DNA of 64,000 nucleotides, taken from positions 124,001-188,000 of the forward strand of contig CBFHKO010000002.1 of NCBI GenBank assembly GCA_965656445.1, given 5' to 3'. Shown here one piece after another: positions 45,558-53,439 of the stretch. This DNA comes from JAHEJA01 sp965656445 (lineage in GTDB: Bacteria; Pseudomonadota; Alphaproteobacteria; Rhodobacterales; Rhodobacteraceae). The position numbers and the translations under genes were made by a program. How positions within the stretch are numbered: position 1 is the stretch's first letter; each line of letters begins with the position of its first letter. Below the pieces are notes generated by a model. It made no database searches. It was not told the origin of the DNA and saw nothing but the letters and a program-made list of their open reading frames with translations.

Positions 45558-45617
45558 GCGTAATATTCTTTCTGAGTGGTGAAATATTATTGCGCAATCC
45601 ATGGGGGCTGCTATAAG
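45558..45617 (+). promoter_or_regulatory. lrp promoter with AT-rich dyad operator
   Basis: GCGTAATATT (45558-45567) and AATATTATTGCGC (45583-45595) form an imperfect AT-rich dyad. TTGCGC (45590-45595), 16 bases and TATAAG (45612-45617) form a promoter for the Lrp-family gene. The dyad just upstream of and overlapping the -35 suits autoregulation. Confidence 0.55.
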
Positions 45618-45643
45618 AATGGAAAAACAATTGAGGTAGATTT

Positions 45644-46144
45644 ATGCCACTTACACGTCTTGATCCTATTGACCGACTGATTTTGGCAGAATTGCAAGCC
45701 GATGGTCGTATGACCAATGTTGAGCTTGCCCGCCGTGTTGGAATTTCTGCGCCGCCTTGTTTGCGTCGTGTGCGTGCCTTAGAAGATCAAGGCTACATCA
45801 AAGGGTTCCATGCAGAAGTAGATGCCCGTGCTTTGGGGTTTGAGGTTCAAGTCTTTGCGATGGTCGGATTGCAAAGCCAAGCCGAAGCAGATCTAAGCGC
45901 TTTTGAAGCGCGCTGTACAGACTGGCCTTTGGTTCGGGAATGTCACATGCTCAATGGCGAAGTGGACTTTATGTTGAAATGCGTCGCGCCAGACCTGAGT
46001 TCGTTTCAATCGTTTTTGACTGGTGAATTGTTGTCCGCCCCGAATGTGGGAAGCGTGAAAACAAGCTTGGTTATTCGCGGCGCCAAAGACGAGCCTGGTG
46101 TTCCCTTTGACGTGCTAGAGGATCGTTTGGCGCGGAACGCTTAA
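45644..46144 (+). CDS. Lrp/AsnC-family transcription regulator
   Basis: A 166-residue Lrp/AsnC regulator. Residues about 5-60 are the winged helix (LDPIDRLILAELQADGRMTNVELARRVGISAPPCLRRVRALEDQGYI pattern). About 70-150 is the RAM ligand-binding domain. These regulators sense amino acids and often control their own gene. GAGGTAG precedes the ATG. A dyad upstream is a likely operator. The target and ligand cannot be read from sequence. The stop overlaps that of convergent pgeF. Confidence 0.9.
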   Translation: MPLTRLDPIDRLILAELQADGRMTNVELARRVGISAPPCLRRVRALEDQGYIKGFHAEVDARALGFEVQVFAMVGLQSQAEADLSAFEARCTDWPLVRECHMLNGEVDFMLKCVAPDLSSFQSFLTGELLSAPNVGSVKTSLVIRGAKDEPGVPFDVLEDRLARNA

Positions 46145-46908
46145 GCGACGTCCAAAGTAATAGTTGAAATCAAACGTCCATAATCGGCTTCGCCTTTATG
46201 GGTCGTGCGGCGATAGGAAAAAAATCGATCTGCATTTGCGTAGGTGCAGGCTTTGATCCATTCTGCATTCTGAACCCCAGCTTCGCGCAATGCGTTCAAT
46301 CCAAAGGCGGGAAGGTCAAAGAGATATTTATCTGCGGCCTGACCGTTGATAAAAAATCGTGAATTTGCGGGGTCTCGCTCCATGAACTCTTCTAGGAACT
46401 CTTGGCCAACTTCATAGTTTGGTTGGCTGATGCAAGGGCCGATTACGGCGGAAATATTGCTCCGCTCCGCACCGAGTGTGACCATCGCATCCACTGTGTT
46501 CTCCAAAACACCATCCACGACGCCACGCCATCCTGCGTGGGCCGCGCCAATTACGCCGGCTTTTGCATCGGCAAATAAGACGGGCTGGCAATCCGCGGTG
46601 AGAATGCTGAGAATCAACCCTCGCGTCGCTGTGACGATCGCATCCGCTTTGGGTTTGATCTCATGCTGCTCGCTCACTGTGACGACATCGGCGGAATGGT
46701 ATTGATGCACACCAACCAGCCTGTCCAAATCTCCGCCCATATCCTCGGCCACGCGCGAGCGATTAATTTCGACGGCCTCGGCTTGATCTGATGAGCCTTG
46801 ACCGCAATTCAACCCTTCAAAAATACCAGAAGAGGCACCGCCAAGACGTGTATAAAACCCATGTCGCAGAGGCGAAAGAAGTGGCGAAGTCAGAGCTGTG
46901 AGCGTCAT
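46141..46908 (-). CDS. pgeF: PgeF/YfiH-type peptidoglycan editing factor
   Basis: A 255-residue Cu-oxidase_4 (laccase-like DUF152) protein. In E. coli the homologue hydrolyses mis-incorporated amino acids from UDP-MurNAc precursors. The metal-site landmarks HQYHSADVV, LTADCQPVLFAD, AAHAGWRGVVDGVLENTV (about 121-138) and IGPCISQPNYEVG are complete. Translation couples to midA (ATGA). Third gene of lgt-midA-pgeF. Confidence 0.9.
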   Translation of the reverse strand: MTLTALTSPLLSPLRHGFYTRLGGASSGIFEGLNCGQGSSDQAEAVEINRSRVAEDMGGDLDRLVGVHQYHSADVVTVSEQHEIKPKADAIVTATRGLILSILTADCQPVLFADAKAGVIGAAHAGWRGVVDGVLENTVDAMVTLGAERSNISAVIGPCISQPNYEVGQEFLEEFMERDPANSRFFINGQAADKYLFDLPAFGLNALREAGVQNAEWIKACTYANADRFFSYRRTTHKGEADYGRLISTITLDVA

Positions 46909-47969
46909 GTTTCAAATCCAGCAGGGGGTTGGCCATTTTCAGGAAACAGCGCGATTGCTTTGAACAAACTCCCCATTTCATGCGGATGTGTCAATCGTCG
47001 ATGTGCTGCGATGAGATCATCGAGCGCTTGTCCCGACAGGTTTTTAGCGAGCTGTTCGGCCCGTGGCGTGATGCCAAGGCGCTCAAGAAAAATTCCCTGT
47101 GGTGTCACGCGGCTATATCCGCTGGGGGTCGCGCGCGTGATTGCCTCAAAGTCAACATGAGCGGTAATATCGGCCAGCCCTGGGTCCTTGAGTGGGTCGG
47201 TATATGTGTGATCTTGCATGGCTTGGACCGTGTCCCCAAGTGAGCGCCAATCCCCATAATCAATGAAAAGTGCGGCACCGCCACGTGCATTGATTTGCGC
47301 GCCAATTTTTTTCACGTAACCGTCCAGCGCAGGGCAATATTCCACGAGGTCCCCGTCGCGGGTGTCCTCTAACCTGAAGTCCAACTCAGGACAGGATGTG
47401 ACCGCTTCCGAGGGCTCAAGCATCAGTTGATCACCATCTGCGGTGACCATCCACTCTTTCCATCCATCACCGTGGCGCACCATTTGGCGCACTGGCAGCG
47501 CGTCAAAAAATTCATTGGCAATCAAAAACAGTGGGAGGTCAGGGATCGTGCTGAGGTCGTCATGCCATTCAACATCATATTGACTGAGTGTGCCTTTCTG
47601 GACCTCACGCAGGGTTTGCGAGGTTTCAACAAGGTGAAGTCGCGCCGCATTTCGAAAGCCTGCCACAGTAGAGGTCGCGCGAAGGGCGTCGCTTAGCAAA
47701 GTTCCCCGTCCAGGGCCGAGTTCGACCAAGGCAAACTCCTGCGGCGCACCTTGATCCAGCCATGTTTGTGCCAAGCAAAGCCCGATCAATTCCCCGAATA
47801 TTTGGCTAATCTCTGGGGAGGTGGTGAAATCCCCTTGTGATCCGAATACGGTTCGTTTTGTGTAATATCCATGCTCTGGGTCCATCAAACAAGCGGCCAT
47901 ATAATCGGCCATGTTTATCGGACCCGTTGATGCGATACGTTCTGAAAGGATGCGGTGCAGAGGTGTCAT
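46905..47969 (-). CDS. MidA/NDUFAF7-type SAM methyltransferase
   Basis: A 354-residue class I methyltransferase homologous to NDUFAF7/MidA, the arginine methylase needed for mitochondrial complex I assembly. The start MTPLHRILSERIASTGPINMADYMAACLMDPEHGYY pattern, the SAM motif ALVELGPGRGTLLSD (about 78-92) and IANEFFDALPVRQ (about 148) are diagnostic. ATG 47969 overlaps the lgt stop (ATGA), and its stop overlaps pgeF. Confidence 0.88.
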   Translation of the reverse strand: MTPLHRILSERIASTGPINMADYMAACLMDPEHGYYTKRTVFGSQGDFTTSPEISQIFGELIGLCLAQTWLDQGAPQEFALVELGPGRGTLLSDALRATSTVAGFRNAARLHLVETSQTLREVQKGTLSQYDVEWHDDLSTIPDLPLFLIANEFFDALPVRQMVRHGDGWKEWMVTADGDQLMLEPSEAVTSCPELDFRLEDTRDGDLVEYCPALDGYVKKIGAQINARGGAALFIDYGDWRSLGDTVQAMQDHTYTDPLKDPGLADITAHVDFEAITRATPSGYSRVTPQGIFLERLGITPRAEQLAKNLSGQALDDLIAAHRRLTHPHEMGSLFKAIALFPENGQPPAGFET

Positions 47970-48847
47970 TTCTGAGCTTTCGGCCGTGACCAAAGGATCA
48001 AAGCAAATCCAATAATCCACATCGGGCTGGACAATATTTGCCCCATGGTGACGCCGTAGTCACCGAATTGGACCAAATAACCCACAGGATTTCCGGGGGT
48101 GATAAATTGTGGATCAGCTTGGCGCACAAACTCAACGAGGGTGCGGGCAATGCCGTAGCCTGCAAAAAAGACCCCCGTGATGAACCATGGCCGCTTGAGG
48201 GCTTTGTAGCCAAAGGTCAGAACAATCAAAATAAGGCCAAGGACCAGCCCTTCTAAAAACGCTTCATAAAGTTGTGAGGGGTGGCGTGCGCAGGGGCCAG
48301 ATATTTGACCACAGGTCTGCGCGGCTTCGCCGGGAAAAATAACCCCCCATGGCATATCGGTCGGTCGACCCCAAAGCTCGGCGTTGATGAAATTCGCCAA
48401 CCGTCCGAGCAAAAGCCCGATAGGAACCGACAAGGCCAAGAGATCAGCACCCGACCCAAGCGGAACCAAGTTTTTGCGAAAGAAATAGAGAGCGGCGACA
48501 ACAACACCAAGCAGCCCTCCATGAAAGGCCATGCCCCCTTGCCAAATCATGAAAATCTCAAGCGGATGGGACAGGTAGTAGGCGGGTTGATAAAAGAGGA
48601 CATATCCCAAACGACCCCCTAAAATTACGCCCAAAATGACATATGTCAGGAGGTCTTCGACTTGGAGGGGATCAATGGGGGATTGATTCTTGGGCCAGAG
48701 GTCAGCGCGCCGTGTGGCTAACACGGCTAAACGCCATCCTAAAAGAATGCCGATGATATAGGCCATCGCGTACCAGCGAAGGGAAAACTCTAGTCCGAAG
48801 GCTGAAATCGTGAAAATTTCTGGGGCAATATCTGGAAATTGTATCAT
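47966..48847 (-). CDS. lgt: prolipoprotein diacylglyceryl transferase
   Basis: A 293-residue inner-membrane enzyme that attaches diacylglycerol to the lipobox Cys of prolipoproteins. It has seven membrane segments. The family stretches GGMAFHGGLLG (about 98) and the signature GRLANFINAELWGRPTD (about 148) are present. ATG 48847 follows AGAAGGCG; the open frame upstream is non-conserved. First of lgt-midA-pgeF. It would modify the TolC-type and LpoA-like lipoproteins seen here. Confidence 0.94.
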   Translation of the reverse strand: MIQFPDIAPEIFTISAFGLEFSLRWYAMAYIIGILLGWRLAVLATRRADLWPKNQSPIDPLQVEDLLTYVILGVILGGRLGYVLFYQPAYYLSHPLEIFMIWQGGMAFHGGLLGVVVAALYFFRKNLVPLGSGADLLALSVPIGLLLGRLANFINAELWGRPTDMPWGVIFPGEAAQTCGQISGPCARHPSQLYEAFLEGLVLGLILIVLTFGYKALKRPWFITGVFFAGYGIARTLVEFVRQADPQFITPGNPVGYLVQFGDYGVTMGQILSSPMWIIGFALILWSRPKAQK

Positions 48848-48950
48848 TTTCGCCTTCTGATGTCGTTGTAATCCATAGATACCCAAAAGTCTGACTTGAG
48901 ACTAGGGCCAAGTCGCCCCATATAAAGGTAAAGTGATAAAGGAGACGACC

Positions 48951-49190
48951 ATGCAGACCAAGAATAAGATGTTAGATGATTTTTCAAAACTAATGACAAA
49001 TGCCATGGGTGTCGCCCAAGGTGCAAAGGATGAGGCAGAAAACGCGTTTTCATCCATGGTTGATCGTTGGCTCGCAGATCGTGATTTCGTAACACGCGAA
49101 GAATTCGACGCAGTTCGTGCAATGGCGCAAAAAGCACGCGAAGAGAACGAAACACTCAAAGCGCGCCTGGATGCTCTTGAGCGCAAATAG
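48951..49190 (+). CDS. UbiK-family ubiquinone accessory factor
   Basis: A 79-residue coiled-coil protein of the UbiK/YqiC/BMFP family, an accessory factor for aerobic ubiquinone synthesis in E. coli. N-terminal MLDDFSKLMTNAMG forms an amphipathic helix; the C-terminal half (VTREEFDAVRAMAQKAREENETLKARLDALE pattern) is coiled coil. AAAGGAGACGACC precedes ATG 48951. Divergent from lgt and followed by a terminator. Confidence 0.88.
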   Translation: MQTKNKMLDDFSKLMTNAMGVAQGAKDEAENAFSSMVDRWLADRDFVTREEFDAVRAMAQKAREENETLKARLDALERK

Positions 49191-49218
49191 TAATTCCTCC
49201 TTGTATCATGAATATGAC

Positions 49219-49244
49219 AAGCCGTCCTTTGGGCGGCTTTTTCT
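49219..49244 (+). terminator. intrinsic terminator of ubiK
   Basis: Nine-base stem AAGCCGTCC / GGGCGGCTT with one G-U pair, a three-base loop and a T-tract, 28 bases after the ubiK stop. Confidence 0.88.
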
Positions 49245-49261
49245 TTATCTTGTAGTGGGTT

Positions 49262-49432
49262 TTGACATATCCACAACTTATTGAGTTATCCCCAAAGATT
49301 TTGCTTTACAGATCCCTCAAAGCACAGCACCATATGTAGTAAGGGGATGCATTCAATACGCATCCTCTTGAGCAGGCACCAAGCGTTTGGGACGCTGCCA
49401 CGTCCAAGCGCAAAGCACAAAGAGGTGGCGCT
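49262..49432 (+). promoter_or_regulatory. ybjN promoter and structured leader
   Basis: TTGACA (49262-49267) with 17 bases to GTTATC may be the promoter. ATATCCACA (49267-49275) and TTATCCCCA (49286-49294) each differ by one base from a DnaA box. The leader then holds a hairpin (49343-49350 with 49360-49367) and two competing ones: AGCGT/ACGCT (49382-49396) versus GGACG/CGTCC (49390-49405). No peptide leader was obvious. Confidence 0.4.
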
Positions 49433-49933
49433 ATGGCATTGAGCGAAACATATCTAGAAGACGACATTCACCCCATTGATATTGTCCAAAATATTGCGAC
49501 ACATCAGGATTGGGAATTTCAACGCATTGCGGATGATCAAATCGCGATGGCCGTTGTGGGCCAGTGGCGCACGTATTCGATAACACTCGCATGGTCGGAT
49601 TACGATGAAACGCTGCGCTTGATTTGCACTTTTGAAATGGAACCTCCCGTTGACAGTTTGCCAGCGCTTTATGAGACGCTGAACGAGGTGAATGATCAAT
49701 GTTGGGCGGGCGGATTTACCTATTGGCAGGAACAAGCCTTAATGGTCTATCGCTACGGCTTGATCCTAAGCGGTGAACAAATCGCATCACCGGAACAGAT
49801 TGACACGATGATTTCGGCGGCTGTCCTGAGTGCGGAAAAATACTATCCCGCGTTCCAATTGGTGGTCTACGGGAACCGGTCCCCAAAAGAAGCCCTGCAA
49901 GTCGCCATTGCAGAGGCCTATGGTCGCGCGTAA
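49433..49933 (+). CDS. YbjN-domain protein
   Basis: A 166-residue cytoplasmic YbjN-family protein. The family has a chaperone-like type III secretion chaperone fold and is of unclear function; in E. coli it affects motility and stress traits. Visible landmarks are PIDIVQNIATHQDWEFQR near the start and LICTFEMEPP in the middle. GAGGTGGCGCT lies before the ATG. The long leader suggests post-transcriptional control. proC follows after 34 bases. Confidence 0.85.
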   Translation: MALSETYLEDDIHPIDIVQNIATHQDWEFQRIADDQIAMAVVGQWRTYSITLAWSDYDETLRLICTFEMEPPVDSLPALYETLNEVNDQCWAGGFTYWQEQALMVYRYGLILSGEQIASPEQIDTMISAAVLSAEKYYPAFQLVVYGNRSPKEALQVAIAEAYGRA

Positions 49934-49967
49934 CACTATACCTAACCGGTAACGTTACGAGGGAAAC

Positions 49968-50783
49968 ATGAACGATCAAGAAATTCAGGCGCGCGGCCTT
50001 GTGTTATTAGGCTGTGGTAAGATGGGGTCTGCTATGTTGGCGGGATGGTTGTCCAATGGGCTTGATCCCGCATCTGTTTACGTTGTGGATCCGTTTCCAA
50101 ATGACTGGGTTATGTCCCAAGGGGTCCATGTCAACGCGTCTTTGCCAGCCTCCCCTGCAATCGTTTTGATCGCGGTTAAACCGCAGATGATGCAAGATGC
50201 CTTGCCGACGCTTCAGACGATGGGAAACAGCGACACAGTGTTTCTATCTATTGCCGCAGGGACGTCTATCGCCACGTTGCAAGGGATATTGGGACAAAAC
50301 ACCCCAATTATTCGCGCCATGCCAAATACGCCCGCAGCGGTGGGCAAGGGGATTACGGCGCTCATTGGAAATGATTTCGTTTTGGAGTCGGCCATGGATG
50401 TGGCGGATCACCTGCTTCAGGCGATTGGTCAAACGGTTCGTCTGGATCATGAGGATCAAATGGACGCGGTCACAGGGGTCTCTGGCTCAGGTCCAGCCTA
50501 TGTGTTTCATCTGATTGAAACTCTTGCGGCGGCTGGGCAAGCGCAAGGATTGTCAGAAGATTTAGCTATGGCCTTGGCCAAAGCCACCGTTGCAGGGGCA
50601 GGGGCGTTGGCTGAGCAATCGCAAGACACGCCAGAACAGCTTCGCATTAACGTCACCAGCCCGAACGGAACCACACAAGCCGGGCTAGAGGTTTTGATGG
50701 ACGGGGATACTGGGTTGCCCTCTCTCATAAACCGCACAGTTGCCGCCGCGACAAACAGATCAAAGGAATTGGCCAATGGCTGA
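49968..50783 (+). CDS. proC: pyrroline-5-carboxylate reductase
   Basis: A 271-residue NAD(P)H-dependent enzyme, last step of proline synthesis. The dinucleotide motif LVLLGCGKMGSAMLAGWL (about 12-29) and AMPNTPAAVGKGITAL (about 118) are canonical. So is the C-terminal signature TGVSGSGPAYVFHLIETLAAAG (about 165-186). GAGGGAAAC precedes the ATG. The last eight bases overlap the csaA-like gene. Confidence 0.95.
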   Translation: MNDQEIQARGLVLLGCGKMGSAMLAGWLSNGLDPASVYVVDPFPNDWVMSQGVHVNASLPASPAIVLIAVKPQMMQDALPTLQTMGNSDTVFLSIAAGTSIATLQGILGQNTPIIRAMPNTPAAVGKGITALIGNDFVLESAMDVADHLLQAIGQTVRLDHEDQMDAVTGVSGSGPAYVFHLIETLAAAGQAQGLSEDLAMALAKATVAGAGALAEQSQDTPEQLRINVTSPNGTTQAGLEVLMDGDTGLPSLINRTVAAATNRSKELANG

Positions 50784-51114
50784 GATTACGTTTGATGACT
50801 TTCTCAATGTAGATATCCGCGTTGGAACGATAATCGAAGCCGCGCCGTATCCTGAGGCGCGTAAACCTGCGATAAAACTGGTCATCGATTTTGGACATGA
50901 GATTGGGGTCAAGAAATCCTCAGCTCAGATTACGGTCCACTATACGCCAGAGGGTTTGGTTGGAAAACAGGTCATGGCCGTTGTCAATTTCCCACCACGC
51001 CAAATCGGTAAATTCATGTCCGAAGTGCTTGTTCTAGGGGCCATGGACGACGAGGGCGCCGTCGTTTTGATTGCCCCAGATCAAGCCGTGCCAAACGGGG
51101 GGCGGATGCATTGA
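50776..51114 (+). CDS. CsaA-like tRNA-binding OB-fold protein
   Basis: A 112-residue stand-alone tRNA-binding domain related to EMAPII/CsaA. FLNVDIRVGTIIEAAPYPEARKPAIKL at the N-terminus and VNFPPRQIGKFMSEVLVLGA are the family core. CsaA is reported to have chaperone-like activity and to bind tRNA; the cellular role is unsettled. ATG 50776 overlaps proC by eight bases, and the TGA overlaps the TTG start of the next gene (TTGA). Confidence 0.87.
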   Translation: MAEITFDDFLNVDIRVGTIIEAAPYPEARKPAIKLVIDFGHEIGVKKSSAQITVHYTPEGLVGKQVMAVVNFPPRQIGKFMSEVLVLGAMDDEGAVVLIAPDQAVPNGGRMH

Positions 51115-52067
51115 GCGCGATCCTGATTTCACGACCTTTGCCAGAGGATGTGTGTCGGGCGGCCTCTGACCTTGGTGAGGTGACGGTCCGCCAATCCACA
51201 GACCCAATGAGCTTTGATGAGATGTGTTCGGCATTGTCGCACTATGATATCATTTTGCCGACACTTCGCGATATGTTTGATGCCTCTGTGTTCGAGGCGG
51301 CGGCCTCCAAGAAGCGCTGTAAACTATTAGCGAATTTCGGGGTTGGCTATAATCACATCGATGTGGCGGCGGCCAAATCACACGGCATATCCGTCACGAA
51401 TACCCCAGGTGCCGTGACGGATGCGACAGCGGACATTGGGATGAGCCTTTTGCTCATGTCCGCGCGCCGTTTGAGCGAAGGGGAACGCCTTGTGCGCCGC
51501 AAAGAGTGGACAGGGTGGCATCCAACGCAATTACTGGGTCAGCATGTGAGTGGAAAAACCGTTGGCATAATTGGCATGGGGCAAATCGGCCAAGCGATTG
51601 CGCGGCGATGTCATTTCGGATTCGGCATGAAGGTCGCTTATTTCAATCGCTCTCCTAAATCATTGGAGTTTCATGCCACCCGATACGACAGTATTGTTGA
51701 AGTCGCAAAACACAGCGATTTTTTGGTCATCGCCTTGGCGGCCAATCAAGACACCCATCATGTGATCGACAAAACGGTGTTCGATTCACTGCAGCCGCAT
51801 GCACATTTTATCAACATTGCGCGCGGTGACATTGTGAATGAGGCTGATCTCATCGGCGCACTGCAATCGGGCCAAATTGCTGGGGCGGGCTTGGATGTCT
51901 ATGAATTTGAACCTCAAATCCCAGATGCCCTCTTAGCGATGGATAACGTGGTTTTGCTGCCGCATTTGGGGACAGCCTCGCTTGAGGTACGGGTTGATAT
52001 GGGGATGATGGCCGTTGAGAACATCAAAGCCTTTGTAACAGGTGTGCCTCTGCCAAATTTGCTGTGA
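51111..52067 (+). CDS. D-2-hydroxyacid dehydrogenase (glyoxylate/hydroxypyruvate type)
   Basis: A 318-residue NAD(P)-dependent dehydrogenase of the glycerate/glyoxylate reductase family. It has nucleotide loop VGIIGMGQIGQAIARR (about 152-167), catalytic Arg in INIARGDIVNEADL, Glu in DVYEFEP and His in LLPHLGTAS. Substrate choice between glyoxylate, hydroxypyruvate and glycerate is not decided by sequence alone. Translation appears to start at TTG 51111, overlapping the csaA stop. Confidence 0.87.
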   Translation: MSAILISRPLPEDVCRAASDLGEVTVRQSTDPMSFDEMCSALSHYDIILPTLRDMFDASVFEAAASKKRCKLLANFGVGYNHIDVAAAKSHGISVTNTPGAVTDATADIGMSLLLMSARRLSEGERLVRRKEWTGWHPTQLLGQHVSGKTVGIIGMGQIGQAIARRCHFGFGMKVAYFNRSPKSLEFHATRYDSIVEVAKHSDFLVIALAANQDTHHVIDKTVFDSLQPHAHFINIARGDIVNEADLIGALQSGQIAGAGLDVYEFEPQIPDALLAMDNVVLLPHLGTASLEVRVDMGMMAVENIKAFVTGVPLPNLL

Positions 52068-52069
52068 TC

Positions 52070-52654
52070 TTAGCTTTGGCCTTCAACCGCATCTCGCCAA
52101 TGGCGGCGGCATAGGGACACATAGGTTTCGTTGCCGCCAATTTGCACTTGATCGCCGTCCGTTAGCACTTTGCCATCTGGCCCTTGGCGCACGACCATCG
52201 TCGCCTTTTTCCCACAATGACAAATTGTGCGAATTTCGCGCATCTCATCAGCAAGGGCTAGCAAAGTCGCCGAACCAGGAAACAAGGCCCCCAAAAAATC
52301 AACGCGTAATCCATAGCACATAATTGGAACACCGAGATCATCAACGGCGCGGGCCAATTGCCAGACTTGATCATGGCTTAGAAACTGGGCCTCATCAATG
52401 AAAACACAGGAATAGGCCGTCGTCTCGAACTGCGATTGCAATTTGGCAAATAGATCCTCATCAGGGGCAAAGGTATCTGCGGGCTCGCGGATCCCAATGC
52501 GTGAGCCAATATGCCCATCCCCTGCGCGGTTATCGAACTGGGCCGTCATCAGATAGGGCGTCATGCCCCGTTCGCGGTAATTATGCGCCGCCTGTAGCAA
52601 GAGCGTCGATTTACCCGCGTTCATCGTCGAATAGTGAAAGTATAGTTTTGCCAT
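52070..52654 (-). CDS. tdk: thymidine kinase
   Basis: A 194-residue type II thymidine kinase salvaging thymidine. P-loop YSTMNAGKSTLLLQ (about 8-21), the base of the Walker B FIDEAQFL (about 84-91) and the zinc site CHCGKKA...C..H are present. ATG 52654 is preferred over an earlier in-frame start. The upstream flank holds a large inverted-repeat element, so unusual control is possible. Confidence 0.94.
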   Translation of the reverse strand: MAKLYFHYSTMNAGKSTLLLQAAHNYRERGMTPYLMTAQFDNRAGDGHIGSRIGIREPADTFAPDEDLFAKLQSQFETTAYSCVFIDEAQFLSHDQVWQLARAVDDLGVPIMCYGLRVDFLGALFPGSATLLALADEMREIRTICHCGKKATMVVRQGPDGKVLTDGDQVQIGGNETYVSLCRRHWRDAVEGQS

Positions 52655-52696
52655 ATTCGCGATATGCAATGTCAGATCACAGTTGGCAAGGGTGTT

Positions 52697-52837
52697 TCAG
52701 GGTGGGACTTTGGGAAGCTAAGTTCAGGACTCCTGAAATTAGATACTCGTAACGCAACCAACCATCCCCTAAAAGGCTCTCCCGGTAAGTTATTTACTCG
52801 TACAAAATCCCAATGGTATGAACTTTTCCCACCCTGA
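52697..52837. other. 141-nt structured intergenic element of unknown class
   Basis: Ends are a perfect 11-bp inverted repeat, TCAGGGTGGGA (52697-52707) and TCCCACCCTGA (52827-52837). Inside, TTGGGA (52710-52715) pairs with TCCCAA (52808-52813) across an asymmetric loop. A 25-nt near-palindrome (52718-52742, core TTCAGGACTCCTGAA) and a small GTAA/TTAC hairpin follow. An 8-base TACTCGTA repeat occurs twice. It fits a folded RNA on either strand or a small TIR-bounded element. No flanking target duplication was seen. Confidence 0.5.
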
Positions 52838-52893
52838 CCCGCAAAAAATGCGGCACTCACGAAAACCTCATATAACCCGAGGCTTGTAAAAGG

Positions 52894-52920
52894 GTGACAT
52901 TTCTATACAACTTCTATAAT
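52894..52920 (+). promoter_or_regulatory. possible promoter of the unknown gene at 52972
   Basis: GTGACA (52894-52899), 15 bases, TATAAT (52915-52920). The -10 is perfect but the spacer is short. Upstream is the structured element, and 52839-52853 carries a small CCGCA/TGCGG hairpin. Confidence 0.4.
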
Positions 52921-52971
52921 GGGAAAAGTAGAGACGGTTTCCCCTATGGTTCGGGGAGCATGAGGGCTGAG

Positions 52972-53430
52972 ATGGCTGGTACTGGAAGTTATTTAAAAAA
53001 ACACACAGAAGCTTTGGTAAAAGACGTCGGAATCGAAGTGGCTTGTGAGATTACAGGCAAATCCAAAGCGACGCTGGGCCGCTATTATTCTGATAATCCA
53101 GAACATTCAGATCGGTTTATGCCGATTGATTCGGTCGCTGCTTTGGAAAAATCTGCATCCTACCCGCATGTGACAGCGGCTCTTTCTGAATTGGCTGGGG
53201 TCACTTTGTCTTTTGACAAGCGTCGATCAAACACGCCCTCGTCTGGTGGTGTGAACACAGATGTGATCGCCTTAAGCCAACGCTTTGCGATGTTGATGAG
53301 CGAGTATCATCAATCTATCGAAGACGGTATCATTACGATGAACGAAGCCAAGCGTTTGCTTCGTGAGACGGTTGCGTTGCAGCAGGTGCTCATTGATATG
53401 AAATTACACCTTGAGGACGAACACGTTTAA
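52972..53430 (+). CDS. uncharacterised protein, possible HTH-type DNA-binding
   Basis: A 152-residue cytoplasmic protein I do not recognise at family level. Residues about 10-45 (LVKDVGIEVACEITGKSKATLGRYYSD) read like a helix-turn-helix in which an ITGKSKATLGRY recognition helix follows, reminiscent of phage CII-type regulators. About 95-150 is helical and may mediate oligomerisation. Start at 52972 is chosen for AGGG five bases upstream; ATG 52960 is the alternative. The yigZ-like gene follows nine bases later. Confidence 0.7.
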   Translation: MAGTGSYLKKHTEALVKDVGIEVACEITGKSKATLGRYYSDNPEHSDRFMPIDSVAALEKSASYPHVTAALSELAGVTLSFDKRRSNTPSSGGVNTDVIALSQRFAMLMSEYHQSIEDGIITMNEAKRLLRETVALQQVLIDMKLHLEDEHV

Positions 53431-53439
53431 CGACGTCCT

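Noticed and set aside
49262..49300. Chromosomal replication origin at the DnaA-box-like pair
   Set aside because: Only two imperfect boxes, no dnaA, parAB, or hemE-type origin neighbourhood.
52697..52837. 6S, SRP or integron attC identity for the structured element
   Set aside because: The conserved sequences of those classes (GGAAGGAAGC-type SRP loop, attC core sites, 6S bulge features) are not visible.
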